Notes: a model not told the origin generated them from the sequence alone. Shown: positions 8,780 to 17,759, numbered from the stretch's first letter. The stretch is DNA of 64,000 bases from an uncultured Lysobacterales bacterium (GCA_946886865.1 CAMPJI010000002.1:1-64000), one strand, 5' to 3'. A program made the numbers and translations.

Positions 8780-10510
8780 ATGCGGCAGGAGTTCACCGGC
8801 CAGGGGGCGGCGCGCGGCAGCGCGCTGGGGCGCGCGCGCGTGCGCCTGCCGCATGTGCTGGAAGTGGCCGAGGAGCGCATCCCGGCTGATGCCGTGGAAG
8901 ACGAACTGCAGCGGCTGCACCAGGCGATCGCCACAGTACGCGAGGAAATGCACGGCCTGCGCGACCGGCTGCATGGCGCGCTGGCGCAGGAGGTGGGCGA
9001 GTTCCTGGACCTGCACGCGCTGCTGCTGGACGACCCCGAACTGCTCAGCGGGCTGGACGAGCTGATCCGCACCGGCCGCTACAGCGCCGACTACGCACTG
9101 CGCTTGCAGCGCGATCGCATCGCCGGCGTGTTCGCCAGCATGGACGACGCCTATTTCCGCAGCCGCGTGGAGGACATCGACCAGGTCATCGGCCGCATCC
9201 ACGCCGCGTTGCACCGGCGCCATGCCGACATGCAGGGGGTAGCCGGCGAGATCCTGGTCACCGACAACGTCGCCCCGGCGGAGATCGCGCAACTGCAGGC
9301 ACAGGGCGTGATGGCGATCGTGACGTCCGGCGGCAGCACGCTGTCGCACAGCGCGATCCTCGCGCGCAGCCTGCACCTGCCGCTGGTCGTGGGCGCCGCG
9401 CACGTGCTGCAGAAGGTCAACGATGGCGACGTGCTGGTGGTCGATGGCGCCGGCGGCCTGGTGGTGGTGGAGCCCAATGCGGCCGACCTGCGCACACACC
9501 GCGCCCGCGTCCGCGAACTGGCGCGCGAGCGCAAGCAGCTCAACCGCCTGCGCCGGGAGCCCTCGCGCACGCTGGACGGGGTCGACATCCGCCTGTACGC
9601 CAATGCCGAATCCCGCGACGACGTGGCCGAGGCGCATGCGCTCGGCGCGGCCGGCATCGGCCTGTACCGGACCGAATTCCTGTTCCTCCAGCGCAACGAA
9701 GTACCGGACGAGGAGGAGCAGTTCCGCACGTACCGCGACGTGGTGCTCGGGATGACCGGCCGCACCGTCACCATCCGCACGCTGGACCTGGGCGCGGACA
9801 AGGCCGACCGGACCGGCCTGGTCCTGCGTGACGAGCCCAATCCCGCGCTCGGCCTGCGTGGCGTCCGGCTGTCACTGGCCCGCCCCGGGCTGCTGGACGA
9901 CCAGTTGCGCGCCCTGCTGCGCGCCTCCGGGTACGGCCCGTTGCGCATCCTGGTGCCGATGGTGAGCAGCCGCGAGGAAATCCGTGCGGTGCGCGCGCGT
10001 CTCGACCGCCTGGCTGCGGAGTTGCGGGCCGACGGGTTCGAAATCGCCGACCACGTCCCGTTGGGCGCGATGATCGAGGTGCCGGCCGCGGCCATCGCGC
10101 TACCCGGCTTCATCGCCGACCTGGACTTCCTGTCCATCGGCACCAACGACCTGGTGCAGTACGTGCTGGCGGTGGACCGCAACAACGATGCGCTGGGCGA
10201 GATGTACTCCCCGCTGCATCCGGCGGTGCTGCGCCTGATACGCGATGTGATCCGCCTCGCCCAGCGCAAGGGCAAGCCGGTGGCCGTATGCGGCGAGATC
10301 GCAGGCGATGCGCGGTTCGTCCCGATGCTGCTGGCGCTGGGCCTGTCCGAACTGAGTCTGCACCCCGTCACGCTGCTGGAAGTGCGTCGCACCATCCGCG
10401 CCTGCGACCTGCAGGCGCTGAAAGCCCGGGCGCCCGCCCTGCTCAAGGCACGCGGGCGGCGGGATATCGAACGCTGGATGGCGGCCGTCGCGCCGGACCT
10501 GACCGCCTGA
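8780..10510 (+). CDS. ptsI: PTS enzyme I (phosphoenolpyruvate-protein phosphotransferase)
   Basis: Takes phosphate from PEP and passes it to HPr. The 576-residue protein has the standard EI length and order: N-terminal HPr-binding and swivelling domains with the active-site histidine in GGSTLSHSAILAR, and a C-terminal PEP-binding TIM barrel with LYRTEFLF and SIGTNDLVQYVLAVDR. No N-terminal GAF domain is present, so it is a canonical PtsI rather than PtsP, although its genetic setting is that of a regulatory PTS. It begins 12 bases after HPr. Confidence 0.95.
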   Translation: MRQEFTGQGAARGSALGRARVRLPHVLEVAEERIPADAVEDELQRLHQAIATVREEMHGLRDRLHGALAQEVGEFLDLHALLLDDPELLSGLDELIRTGRYSADYALRLQRDRIAGVFASMDDAYFRSRVEDIDQVIGRIHAALHRRHADMQGVAGEILVTDNVAPAEIAQLQAQGVMAIVTSGGSTLSHSAILARSLHLPLVVGAAHVLQKVNDGDVLVVDGAGGLVVVEPNAADLRTHRARVRELARERKQLNRLRREPSRTLDGVDIRLYANAESRDDVAEAHALGAAGIGLYRTEFLFLQRNEVPDEEEQFRTYRDVVLGMTGRTVTIRTLDLGADKADRTGLVLRDEPNPALGLRGVRLSLARPGLLDDQLRALLRASGYGPLRILVPMVSSREEIRAVRARLDRLAAELRADGFEIADHVPLGAMIEVPAAAIALPGFIADLDFLSIGTNDLVQYVLAVDRNNDALGEMYSPLHPAVLRLIRDVIRLAQRKGKPVAVCGEIAGDARFVPMLLALGLSELSLHPVTLLEVRRTIRACDLQALKARAPALLKARGRRDIERWMAAVAPDLTA

Positions 10511-10736
10511 GGCGCGTCAGGCCGCGCGCACCGACCGACAGGCAGGCCCTGGCGCAGGCGCGCCTGCAGCCGATCAGGGCAACAATGCGCCGGTCAATGG
10601 GGTGTGCAGGGCGCGACAACTGGCGATAATGCCGCCATGAACGCGTGACGCCAGGTCGCCCTTTCGCCGCCCCCGAGGCGGCGGCGGCCGAAACCGGCTC
10701 GACGAGCCCGACCGCCGGACCACCAGGAGCGCCGCC
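10511..10736 (+). promoter_or_regulatory. Candidate mgtE leader with -10 box, 3-codon mini-ORF and hairpin
   Basis: This 226-base leader contains GATAAT at 10625-10630 (possible -10 box, no clear -35). A mini-ORF ATG-AAC-GCG-TGA follows at 10637-10648 and would begin about where transcription would start. A GC hairpin has arms 10665-10671 and 10677-10683. The AGGAG at 10725-10729 serves mgtE. I could not match it to a known magnesium riboswitch; a regulatory role is inference. Confidence 0.3.
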
Positions 10737-12098
10737 TTGGCCGAAGCCATCCGCCACGACAAGACCTCGCGCCAGCTGCGGATGCTGTCGGACGCGCTGG
10801 ACAGCGGCCGCCTGGGACCGGTGCGTCGGCTGGTCAACACCTTGTCGCCGGCCGAGATCGGCAACCTGCTCGAGTCGCTGCCACCGGCCAAGCGCGCGGT
10901 GGTGTGGGGGCTGGTCGACCCGGAGGACGACGGCGAGGTGCTGGTGCACGTCGGCGACGAGGTCCGCGAAAGCCTGCTGGCGGACATGGACCCGGACGAG
11001 ATCATCGCCGCGGTCGAAGACCTCGACATCGACGACCTGGCCGACCTGGTCGAGGACCTGCCCGACACGGTCATCGACGAAGTGCTCAAGTCGATGGATC
11101 GGGAGAACCGCGACCGCCTCGAGCAGGTGCTGTCCTATCCGGAGGACACCGCCGGCCGCCTGATGAACCCGGACGTGGTGACGGTGCGCGCCGACACCAC
11201 GGTGGATGTCGTGCTGCGGTTCCTGCGCCTGCGCGGCGAACTGCCCGAGCACACCGACCACCTGTACGTCGTCAGCCGGCGCCGGCAGTTGCTGGGCTGG
11301 GTCGCCCTGCAGAACCTGGTCACGCACCACCCCAACACGCCGATCAGCCACCTCATCGACGACACCTTGACCGCGATCCGGGTGGACGAGTCGGCCGAGT
11401 CGGTCGCGCGCCAGTTCTCCGACCACGACTGGGTGTCCGCGCCCGTGGTCGACAGCACCAACGAGCTGCTCGGCCGCATCACCATCGATGACGTGGTCGA
11501 CATCATCCGCGAGCAGGCCGAGCACCAGGCACTGGGCGCCGCCGGCCTGGACGAGGACGAGGACCTCTTCTCGCCGATCCGGCGCGCCGTGCGCGGCCGC
11601 GTGGTGTGGCTGGGCATCAACCTGGCCACCGCATTCCTGGCCGCGTTCGTGATCGGCCGGTTCGAGGCGACCATCGAGCAGATCGTCGCGCTGGCGGTGC
11701 TGATGCCGATTGTCGCGGGCATCGGCGGCAATGCCGCGGTGCAGGTGCTCACGCTGATGGTGCGCGGCCTGGCGCTCGGCCAGGTGGGCGCCAGCAACGC
11801 CTCGATCCTGTTGTGGAAGGAATTCCGCGTCGCGCTGATCAACGGCCTGCTGATCGGCGGGCTGGTGGGCGCGGTGGCCTGGATCTGGTTCGGCGACGGC
11901 CTGCTGTCGGCCGTGATCACCACCGCACTCGTGATCAACTTCTGCTCGGCGGCGCTGGCCGGCACGCTGGTGCCGCTGCTGATGAAGCGGATGAACATCG
12001 ACCCGGCGGTGGCGGGCACGGTGGTGGTGACGGCCGTGACCGACGTGATGGGCTTCTTCAGTTTTCTCGGCCTGGCGACCGTCATCCTGATGCGCTGA
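10737..12098 (+). CDS. mgtE: Magnesium transporter MgtE
   Basis: Inner-membrane Mg2+ channel gated by cytoplasmic Mg2+ binding. The 453-residue protein has the family order: helical N domain of acidic short repeats (about residues 1-130, LPDTVIDEVLKSMD), a CBS pair (about 135-260), a plug helix, and five C-terminal membrane segments (about 290-453, including VLMPIVAGIGGNAAVQ, which is the pore signature). The start is TTG 10737, 7 bases after AGGAG (10725-10729). The gene converges on pyrB with only 18 bases between stops. Confidence 0.95.
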   Translation: MAEAIRHDKTSRQLRMLSDALDSGRLGPVRRLVNTLSPAEIGNLLESLPPAKRAVVWGLVDPEDDGEVLVHVGDEVRESLLADMDPDEIIAAVEDLDIDDLADLVEDLPDTVIDEVLKSMDRENRDRLEQVLSYPEDTAGRLMNPDVVTVRADTTVDVVLRFLRLRGELPEHTDHLYVVSRRRQLLGWVALQNLVTHHPNTPISHLIDDTLTAIRVDESAESVARQFSDHDWVSAPVVDSTNELLGRITIDDVVDIIREQAEHQALGAAGLDEDEDLFSPIRRAVRGRVVWLGINLATAFLAAFVIGRFEATIEQIVALAVLMPIVAGIGGNAAVQVLTLMVRGLALGQVGASNASILLWKEFRVALINGLLIGGLVGAVAWIWFGDGLLSAVITTALVINFCSAALAGTLVPLLMKRMNIDPAVAGTVVVTAVTDVMGFFSFLGLATVILMR

Positions 12099-12116
12099 GC
12101 GCGCACTGTCGGGCAC

Positions 12117-13055
12117 TCAGCCCAGCAGCGACTCCAGCACTGCCATGCGCACGGCCACGCCGTTGGCGACCTGCCGCAGGATCAGCGACTGCGGCCCATC
12201 GGCCACCTCGTCGGTGATCTCCACGCCGCGGTTGATCGGCCCCGGGTGCATCACCACGGCATCGCGTGCGGCACGCCGAAGGCGCGCAGCGGTCAATCCG
12301 AAGTCGCGGTGGTAGTCCTCCAACGACGCGATCAACCCGTCTTCCATGCGCTCGCGTTGCAGGCGCAGCATCATCACCGCGTCCACGCCCTCCAGCGCGC
12401 CATCCAGATCGTCCGACACGACGCAGCCCGCCAGCGTGCCGTCACCGCCGGGCAACAGCGCGGACGGCCCGCACACGCGCAGCTCGCCCACGCCCAGCGC
12501 CCGCAACGCCTGCAGGTCCGACCGCGCCACGCGCGAGTGCTTCACGTCGCCGACCACCAGCACCTTCAGGGACGAAAAGTCCGCGCCCTTGGCCTGGCGC
12601 AGCGTCAGCATGTCCAGCAGCCCCTGCGTGGGGTGTGCGCTGCGGCCATCGCCGGCGTTGACCAGATGCGTGCCCGGACCGGCATGCGCCGCGAGTTCCG
12701 CCACCGCGCCGTCGGCCTTGTGCCGCACGATGAAGCCGCGCACGCCCATTGCCTCGATGGTGCGCAGCGTGTCCAGCGCCGTCTCGCCCTTGCTGGTCGA
12801 TGAGGTGGAGGCGTCGAAGTTCAGCACGTCCGCACCCAGCCGCTGCGCGGCCAGGTGGAAGCTCAGGCGCGTGCGTGTCGACGCTTCGAAGAACAGCGTG
12901 CACACGGCCGTGCCGGCGAGGCGGTCGCGCGCGGCTTCACCCTCGGCAAAGCGCTGCGCGCGGTCCAGCAGCGATTCGATCGAGGCGCGCGGCAGGCCCT
13001 CAAGGGTCAGCAGGTGGTCCATCGAGGCGGCGTGGCCGGAAACGGTCGCGGTCAT
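12117..13055 (-). CDS. pyrB: Aspartate carbamoyltransferase catalytic subunit
   Basis: Condenses carbamoyl phosphate with aspartate in the first committed step of pyrimidine synthesis. The 312-residue protein carries the carbamoyl-phosphate loop EASTRTRLSFHLA and the SSTSKGETALDT segment, the HPTQGLLDMLTLRQ motif and the C-terminal HPGPINRG motif. No regulatory subunit (pyrI) or inactive dihydroorotase adjoins it. Upstream on the same strand are ruvX (33 bases) and yqgE, an order also known from pseudomonads (there with pyrR, absent here). Confidence 0.96.
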   Translation of the reverse strand: MTATVSGHAASMDHLLTLEGLPRASIESLLDRAQRFAEGEAARDRLAGTAVCTLFFEASTRTRLSFHLAAQRLGADVLNFDASTSSTSKGETALDTLRTIEAMGVRGFIVRHKADGAVAELAAHAGPGTHLVNAGDGRSAHPTQGLLDMLTLRQAKGADFSSLKVLVVGDVKHSRVARSDLQALRALGVGELRVCGPSALLPGGDGTLAGCVVSDDLDGALEGVDAVMMLRLQRERMEDGLIASLEDYHRDFGLTAARLRRAARDAVVMHPGPINRGVEITDEVADGPQSLILRQVANGVAVRMAVLESLLG

Positions 13056-13088
13056 CGGGGCAACATCAGTAAGGAATCGGGGCCGGCA

Positions 13089-13574
13089 TCAGGACGCCGG
13101 GTTCGCGCCCGGTGCCAGCAACGTGGCGTCATCGGGCGCCGCCAGCCAGCGCTCGACGATCACCGCCGCGGCGACGGCGTCGAGCGCCTCGGCATCGCGC
13201 CGGCGCTTGCGGCCCTGCGCGCGTTCCGCGGCAAAACGCTGCGCGGCCTCGACCGAACTGGACCGCTCGTCCACCAGCGCCACGGGCAGGCCGTAGCGGC
13301 TTTGCAACTCGCGCGCGAAGGCGTGCGCGCGGGCCCGGATGGGCTGGTCGCCACCGTCAAGGGTCATCGGGTCACCGACGATCAGGCCGTCCGGGCGCCA
13401 CTCCTTGTGGAGGCGGTCGATCAGTCCCCAGTCGGGGCCGTGGCCGTGCACGTCCACCACCGCCAGCGCGCGCGCACCGTGGCCGAAGGCGCTCGCCACC
13501 GCGACGCCGATGCGGCGTGCGCCCACGTCGAAGCCCAGGACGGTGCCGTCGCGCTTGATGCCGGGCGCGCTCAT
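13089..13574 (-). CDS. ruvX: Putative pre-16S rRNA nuclease / Holliday junction resolvase-like YqgF
   Basis: RNase H-fold protein of the YqgF family, which in E. coli takes part in 16S rRNA 5'-end maturation. The 161-residue protein shows the first catalytic aspartate in [14 protein letters not shown], the DPMTLDGG loop, and the C-terminal [10 protein letters not shown] motif. It overlaps the yqgE stop by 4 bases and lies 33 bases before pyrB on the same strand, so the three genes form one probable operon. Confidence 0.93.
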   Translation of the reverse strand: MSAPGIKRDGTVLGFDVGARRIGVAVASAFGHGARALAVVDVHGHGPDWGLIDRLHKEWRPDGLIVGDPMTLDGGDQPIRARAHAFARELQSRYGLPVALVDERSSSVEAAQRFAAERAQGRKRRRDAEALDAVAAAVIVERWLAAPDDATLLAPGANPAS

Positions 13575-14167
13575 GCGTGGCCGGCGTAGTCGGCCAGGTG
13601 CGCGAAGTCCACGCCGATGCGACCGGCGGCGGCCTCCCAGCGGTGGTCCAGCGGCAGCGAGAACAGCAACTCCGCATCGGCGGGCGCGGTGAGCCAGTCA
13701 TTCTCGGTCAGTTCCTGCTCCAGCTGGCCGGCGCCCCATCCGGCGCAGCCCAGCGCGACGATGGCCTGCGACGGGCCATCACCCCGGGCCATCGATTCGA
13801 GGATGTCGCGCGAGGTGGTGAGGAACAGCGCCTCGGCGATCTGCAGCGTGGAGTCCCAGCGCATGCCGCCGTCGTGCAGCACGAAGCCGCGTTCGGGGTG
13901 CACCGGCCCGCCCGCCAGCACCACCTGCCCGCGCAGGCCCGCGTCGCCACCGTCCACGCCCATCTGGCCGAGCACCTCGCCCAGCGTGTACTCGGACGCG
14001 CGGTTGACGACGATGCCCATGGCGCCGTCGTCGTCGTGCTGGCAGACCAGAGCCACGCTGCGGGCGAAATTGCCGTCCTGAAGGGACGGCAGGGCGATCA
14101 ACAGCTGGTTGGCGAGCGCGGTCGCGGTGCGGGACGTCGGGACGGGGGGCGCGGAATCGGCGGGCAT
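13571..14167 (-). CDS. YqgE/AlgH family protein
   Basis: Conserved protein of the UPF0301/AlgH family whose biochemical role is unsettled. The 198-residue product has the family's N-terminal [19 protein letters not shown] motif, the GAMGIVVNR segment and the [15 protein letters not shown] stretch (here [14 protein letters not shown]). It starts the yqgE-ruvX-pyrB operon on the minus strand and is separated by 122 bases from the divergent sensor kinase. The genomic pairing with ruvX is widely conserved in proteobacteria. Confidence 0.93.
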   Translation of the reverse strand: MPADSAPPVPTSRTATALANQLLIALPSLQDGNFARSVALVCQHDDDGAMGIVVNRASEYTLGEVLGQMGVDGGDAGLRGQVVLAGGPVHPERGFVLHDGGMRWDSTLQIAEALFLTTSRDILESMARGDGPSQAIVALGCAGWGAGQLEQELTENDWLTAPADAELLFSLPLDHRWEAAAGRIGVDFAHLADYAGHA

Positions 14168-14289
14168 GGGGCAATTCTACCGCGCCCCATCCACCGTCAA
14201 GCGCCCCCGGAGGCGCCTTATCCATTGAATTCGACCCCGCCGCCGGCCATGATGCGCGGCGGCCGATCTCGCATGCGGGGGATGCCGCC

Positions 14290-16146
14290 GTGTCACTGCC
14301 GGCGACCGAGAGCCCGATGCCCGAAACCGCCCGTCCCAATATCTGGTCCCGATGGCGCCTGCCGCTGCTGGCCGCGCTGATCGTCGCGATCGTCGTGGGG
14401 CCGTTCGTCGTGCTCAGCGAGGCGATGGACGAGAGCCAGCAGGCCGGTGCGATGGTCGAGCACACCCGCGAGGTCGAATCGACCGTGCTGGAGCTGCTGT
14501 ACGACACGCGCGACCTCGAAGCGGCCGCGCTCGCGCTGGCCTCCGGCCTTGATACCCCGACCCTGCGTGCACGCGTCCAAAGCGGACGCGACACGGTGCC
14601 GGCCGGCTTGCAGAAGCTGATCGGGCTGACCCGCGACAACGCGGCGCAGCAACTCAGGATCGGCCGTTTGTCCACGTTGCTCGAGCAGCGGCTGCTGCTG
14701 GTGGAACGCCTGCTCCAGGAGGACGCCCGACAGGACGACGCGACCATCCAGAGCCTCGTCGCGGGCCTGCCCATCCGGCAGCTGGCCGAGGAGATCGTCT
14801 CCGAAGAGCAGGCCCTGCTGACCGACCGCGACGCGCGCTCCACCCAGCTGCAGCAGCGCACGGAGCTGGTCGGCTGGCTGGCGATGCTGGCGCAGCTGGT
14901 GCTGCTGGGCATCGTGCTGTACCTGGCCCAGCGTCAGATCGGCGAGCGGCTCAGCGCCGAACGGGCCCAGCGCCGTGCCAGCGAGCGTGCACAGGCCGTA
15001 CTGCAGACGGTGCGCGAACCGATCGTGCTGGCCGATGCCGACCAGCGCGTGGTGATGTTCAACCCGGCGTTCGGCGAGTTCTACGGCCTCGACGACGCAG
15101 CGGTGGGCGAGCCGCTGGCCGCCGTCGGCCGTGGCGCATGGAACGATGTCGAGTTCGGCCAACGCCTGCGCGATGTGTTCGTGCGTAACCGCGAAATGTG
15201 GGACTTCGAACGCACCCAGACCACCGCCGACGGCGCGATGCGGACCGTGCTGGTCAACGCCCGGCGCATGCCGCTGCCCGACAGCGACGACCACGTCGCG
15301 CTGATGACGGTGAGCGATGTCACCGCGCAGAAAGCCTCCGAGCAGCGCATCCACGAGCTCAACCGGCAACTGGAAGGCAAGGTCGACCAGGTCTCGGACG
15401 TCAACCGGGAGCTGGAGGCGTTCAGCTACTCGGTCAGCCACGACCTGCGCGCGCCCCTGCGCCACATCGCCGGGTTCGCCGACAAGCTGGCCCGCCAGCT
15501 GGGCGACGACGCCGACGAGCGCAGCCGCCACTACCTGGACGTGATTTCCGGCTCCGCGCGCCGCATGTCGACGCTGATCGACGACCTGCTGGTGTATTCG
15601 CGCCTGGGCCGCAGCGCCATGCGCTTGCAGGCGGTGGACATGCAGTCGCTGGTGGCCGAAACGCGGGCGCTGCTCGACGCCAATGCCCAGGCCGAATACC
15701 CGGACCTGCGCATCGACTGGCGCATCGCGCCGCTGCCGATGCTGGTGGCCGACGAGAACATGATGCGGCAGGTGTGGTTGAACCTGCTGGGCAACGCGGT
15801 CAAGTACAGCGCGCGCCGCGAGGTGGCGGTGATCGAGGTCGGCCACGAGCGCAGCGACGATGGCAGCCACCTGTTCACGGTGCGCGACAACGGTGCCGGC
15901 TTCGACATGGCCTACGCGGGCAAGCTCTTCGGCGTGTTCCAGCGCATGCACAAGGCCAGCGACTTCGCCGGCACCGGCATCGGCCTGGCCAGCGTCCGCC
16001 GCGTGCTGATGCGCCACGGCGGCCGGATCTGGGCCGAATCCGCGCCCGATGCGGGCGCCACGTTCTTCTTCACCCTGCCCGCCACGCTGGACCGCCCCGA
16101 TGCGGACAGCGCCCCCCTTTCCATTTCCCGCGAGCCCACGCCATGA
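14290..16146 (+). CDS. Membrane sensor histidine kinase (CHASE3-like, PAS, HisKA, HATPase_c)
   Basis: Predicted inner-membrane sensor kinase of 618 residues. Domain order: membrane helix (about residues 20-42), a periplasmic helical CHASE3-like sensor (about 45-195, rich in Glu/Leu), second membrane helix (about 197-217), PAS (about 235-345), a short coiled coil, the dimerisation/phosphoacceptor domain with VSHDLRAPLRHIAGF (His384) and an ATPase domain with DNGAGFD and GTGIGLASV. The kinase core resembles phytochrome-type kinases, which pair with Rcp1-like regulators, as encoded next. Start is GTG 14290, or ATG 14317 nine codons later. The end overlaps the next gene by 4 bases. The ligand is unknown. 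Confidence 0.9.
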   Translation: MSLPATESPMPETARPNIWSRWRLPLLAALIVAIVVGPFVVLSEAMDESQQAGAMVEHTREVESTVLELLYDTRDLEAAALALASGLDTPTLRARVQSGRDTVPAGLQKLIGLTRDNAAQQLRIGRLSTLLEQRLLLVERLLQEDARQDDATIQSLVAGLPIRQLAEEIVSEEQALLTDRDARSTQLQQRTELVGWLAMLAQLVLLGIVLYLAQRQIGERLSAERAQRRASERAQAVLQTVREPIVLADADQRVVMFNPAFGEFYGLDDAAVGEPLAAVGRGAWNDVEFGQRLRDVFVRNREMWDFERTQTTADGAMRTVLVNARRMPLPDSDDHVALMTVSDVTAQKASEQRIHELNRQLEGKVDQVSDVNRELEAFSYSVSHDLRAPLRHIAGFADKLARQLGDDADERSRHYLDVISGSARRMSTLIDDLLVYSRLGRSAMRLQAVDMQSLVAETRALLDANAQAEYPDLRIDWRIAPLPMLVADENMMRQVWLNLLGNAVKYSARREVAVIEVGHERSDDGSHLFTVRDNGAGFDMAYAGKLFGVFQRMHKASDFAGTGIGLASVRRVLMRHGGRIWAESAPDAGATFFFTLPATLDRPDADSAPLSISREPTP

Positions 16147-16580
16147 GCAAACTGCGCACCATCCTGCTGGCCGAAGACAGCCCCGCCGACGCCGAGATGG
16201 CGATCGACGCCCTGCGCGACGCGCACCTGGCCAACCCCATCGTGCACGTGGAGGACGGGGTCGAGGCGCTGGACTACCTGCTGCGTCGCGGCCGGTTCGC
16301 CGACCGCGTCGACGAGGATCCGGCCGTGCTGCTGCTGGACATCAAGATGCCGCGCATGGACGGCCTGGAAGTGCTGCAGAAGCTGCGCGCCGACGAGAAC
16401 CTGCGCCGGCTGCCGGTCGTGATCCTCTCGTCCTCGCGCGAGGAAAGCGACCTGGCCCGCAGCTGGGACCTGGGCGTGAACGCCTACGTCGTCAAGCCGG
16501 TCGACGTCGACCAGTTCTTCGATGCCGTGAAGGCGCTGGGCAAGTTCTGGGCGGTGTTCAACGAGATTCCCGAAGTCTGA
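16143..16580 (+). CDS. Single-domain response regulator, Rcp1-like
   Basis: Receiver-only protein of 145 residues, with no DNA-binding output. The acidic pocket is in LLAEDSPAD, the phosphoacceptor aspartate is Asp66 in LLLDIKMP, and the conserved Ser/Thr and Lys are in ILSSSR and YVVKPVD. The RRGRFAD insertion before the phosphorylation strand and the C-terminal LGKFWAVFNEIP are typical of Rcp1/CheY-like regulators partnered with phytochrome-type kinases. Its ATG lies in the kinase stop (4-base overlap), so it is the probable cognate partner of the kinase at 14290. Confidence 0.92.
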   Translation: MSKLRTILLAEDSPADAEMAIDALRDAHLANPIVHVEDGVEALDYLLRRGRFADRVDEDPAVLLLDIKMPRMDGLEVLQKLRADENLRRLPVVILSSSREESDLARSWDLGVNAYVVKPVDVDQFFDAVKALGKFWAVFNEIPEV

Positions 16581-16583
16581 GCG

Positions 16584-16991
16584 ATGCGCGACGCCGGAGC
16601 CTCGACACTGCGGCTGGTGCTGGTCGAAGACTCGGCCGACGATGCCGACCTGACCGAGATCGAGCTGGCCGAAGCCGGCCTGGACGTGGCGTGCCGGCGG
16701 GTCGAGGACGCGGCCGGCCTGCGCGAGGCATTGCAGGCATTCCCGCCGGACATCGTGGTGTCCGACCTGAACCTTCCGGGCTTTTCGGGCGAGCAGGCGT
16801 TGGCGCTGGTGCGCGAGCTGGCGCCCGGCGTCCCTTTCGTCTACTTCTCCGGGCAATGGCCGCCCGCGGGTCCACCGCGGCCGGCCGGTGACGGCGACTG
16901 CCCGCCCGCGCTCGGTGCGGACGGCTGCCTGCTGAAGACGCAGTGGCGCGAACTGCCCGACCTGGTGAAGCGGCTCGTGCGTCCGGCATGA
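16584..16991 (+). CDS. Second single-domain response regulator (divergent receiver)
   Basis: A 135-residue receiver domain with phosphoacceptor Asp61 in VVSDLNLPG and an acidic pocket in LVEDSADD. The expected Ser is in VYFSG and the Lys in GCLLKTQ. Between them is a Pro/Gly-rich stretch (about residues 92-112) instead of the usual helix, so the alpha4-beta5-alpha5 face is unusual. No output domain. It begins 3 bases after the first regulator and overlaps tag by 4 bases. It may act as a phosphate sink or connector; that is inference. Confidence 0.85.
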   Translation: MRDAGASTLRLVLVEDSADDADLTEIELAEAGLDVACRRVEDAAGLREALQAFPPDIVVSDLNLPGFSGEQALALVRELAPGVPFVYFSGQWPPAGPPRPAGDGDCPPALGADGCLLKTQWRELPDLVKRLVRPA

Positions 16992-17554
16992 GCGGCTACT
17001 GCGACATCGCGCCCGGCCATGCGCTGCATGGCCCGTACCACGACACCGAGTACGGCGTGCCGAACCGGGACGAGTCCGTGCTGTTCGAGCGGCTGCTGCT
17101 GGAGATCAACCAGGCGGGGCTGAGCTGGGAGACGATGCTGCGCAAGCGCGAGGGGTTCCGAGCGGCCTACGGCGGGTTCGACGTCGACACCGTGGCCGCT
17201 TACGGCGACGCCGACCGTGCACGGCTGCTGGCCGACGCCGGCATCATCCGCAACCGACTCAAGGTCGATGCCGCGATCCACAATGCCGGCGTCATCCGCG
17301 GCCTGCGCGACAGCCACGGCGGCTTCGCCGACTGGCTGGATGCACACCTGATGGACAGCGGCGAGCCGCGCGACAAGGCCGGCTGGGTGCGGCTGTTCAA
17401 GCGGACCTTCCGCTTCACCGGCGGCGAGATCACCGGTGAGTTCCTGATGAGCCTGGGCATCCTGCCCGGCGCGCACCGCGACGACTGCCCCGCCGCGATC
17501 CGTATCACCGCGCTGGACCCGCCGTGGATGCGGGCTCGCGACGGGCGCGTCTGA
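16988..17554 (+). CDS. tag: DNA-3-methyladenine glycosylase I
   Basis: Base-excision repair enzyme that removes 3-methyladenine from alkylated DNA. The 188-residue protein has the Tag hallmarks: the N-terminal zinc-site Cys5 and the PYHDTEYGVP motif, the NQAGLSWETMLRKR substrate region, and C-terminal His and Cys zinc ligands in GAHRDDCPA. ATG 16988 overlaps the stop of the preceding receiver gene, placing a repair enzyme at the end of a signalling operon. Longer in-frame starts would read through that receiver gene and were rejected. Confidence 0.94.
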   Translation: MSGYCDIAPGHALHGPYHDTEYGVPNRDESVLFERLLLEINQAGLSWETMLRKREGFRAAYGGFDVDTVAAYGDADRARLLADAGIIRNRLKVDAAIHNAGVIRGLRDSHGGFADWLDAHLMDSGEPRDKAGWVRLFKRTFRFTGGEITGEFLMSLGILPGAHRDDCPAAIRITALDPPWMRARDGRV

Positions 17555-17576
17555 AAGCCAAGCCAGACACTCCGTC

Positions 17577-17672
17577 ATTCCTGCGAGCGCAGGAATCCAG
17601 CGACGCGGCCTTCAGGCATGGAATCGAGAACGCGGCGAATGTTGCGAGATGGATCCCGGCATTCGCCGGGAT
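17577..17672. repeat. Intergenic repeat with two hairpins
   Basis: Between the convergent tag and FKBP genes. Hairpin 1 is a perfect 9-bp stem (17577-17585 with 17588-17596, 2-base loop). Hairpin 2 is a perfect 8-bp stem (17653-17660 with 17665-17672, 4-base loop). Elements of the type CATTCCTGCG-N-CGCAGGAAT are familiar short intergenic repeats of Xanthomonadaceae; they may also end transcription from both sides. Confidence 0.6.
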
Positions 17673-17759
17673 GGCGTCCTGGGACATGCAGTAAACCCTG
17701 GGGCGTTTCGCCGACCCGGGTTACACCATGTGGCCGTCCGGACCCGGACGACCTGCGGA

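Noticed and set aside
14293..16017. 574-codon minus-strand open frame opposite the sensor kinase
   Set aside because: Shadow; the plus-strand kinase has HisKA and ATPase motifs.
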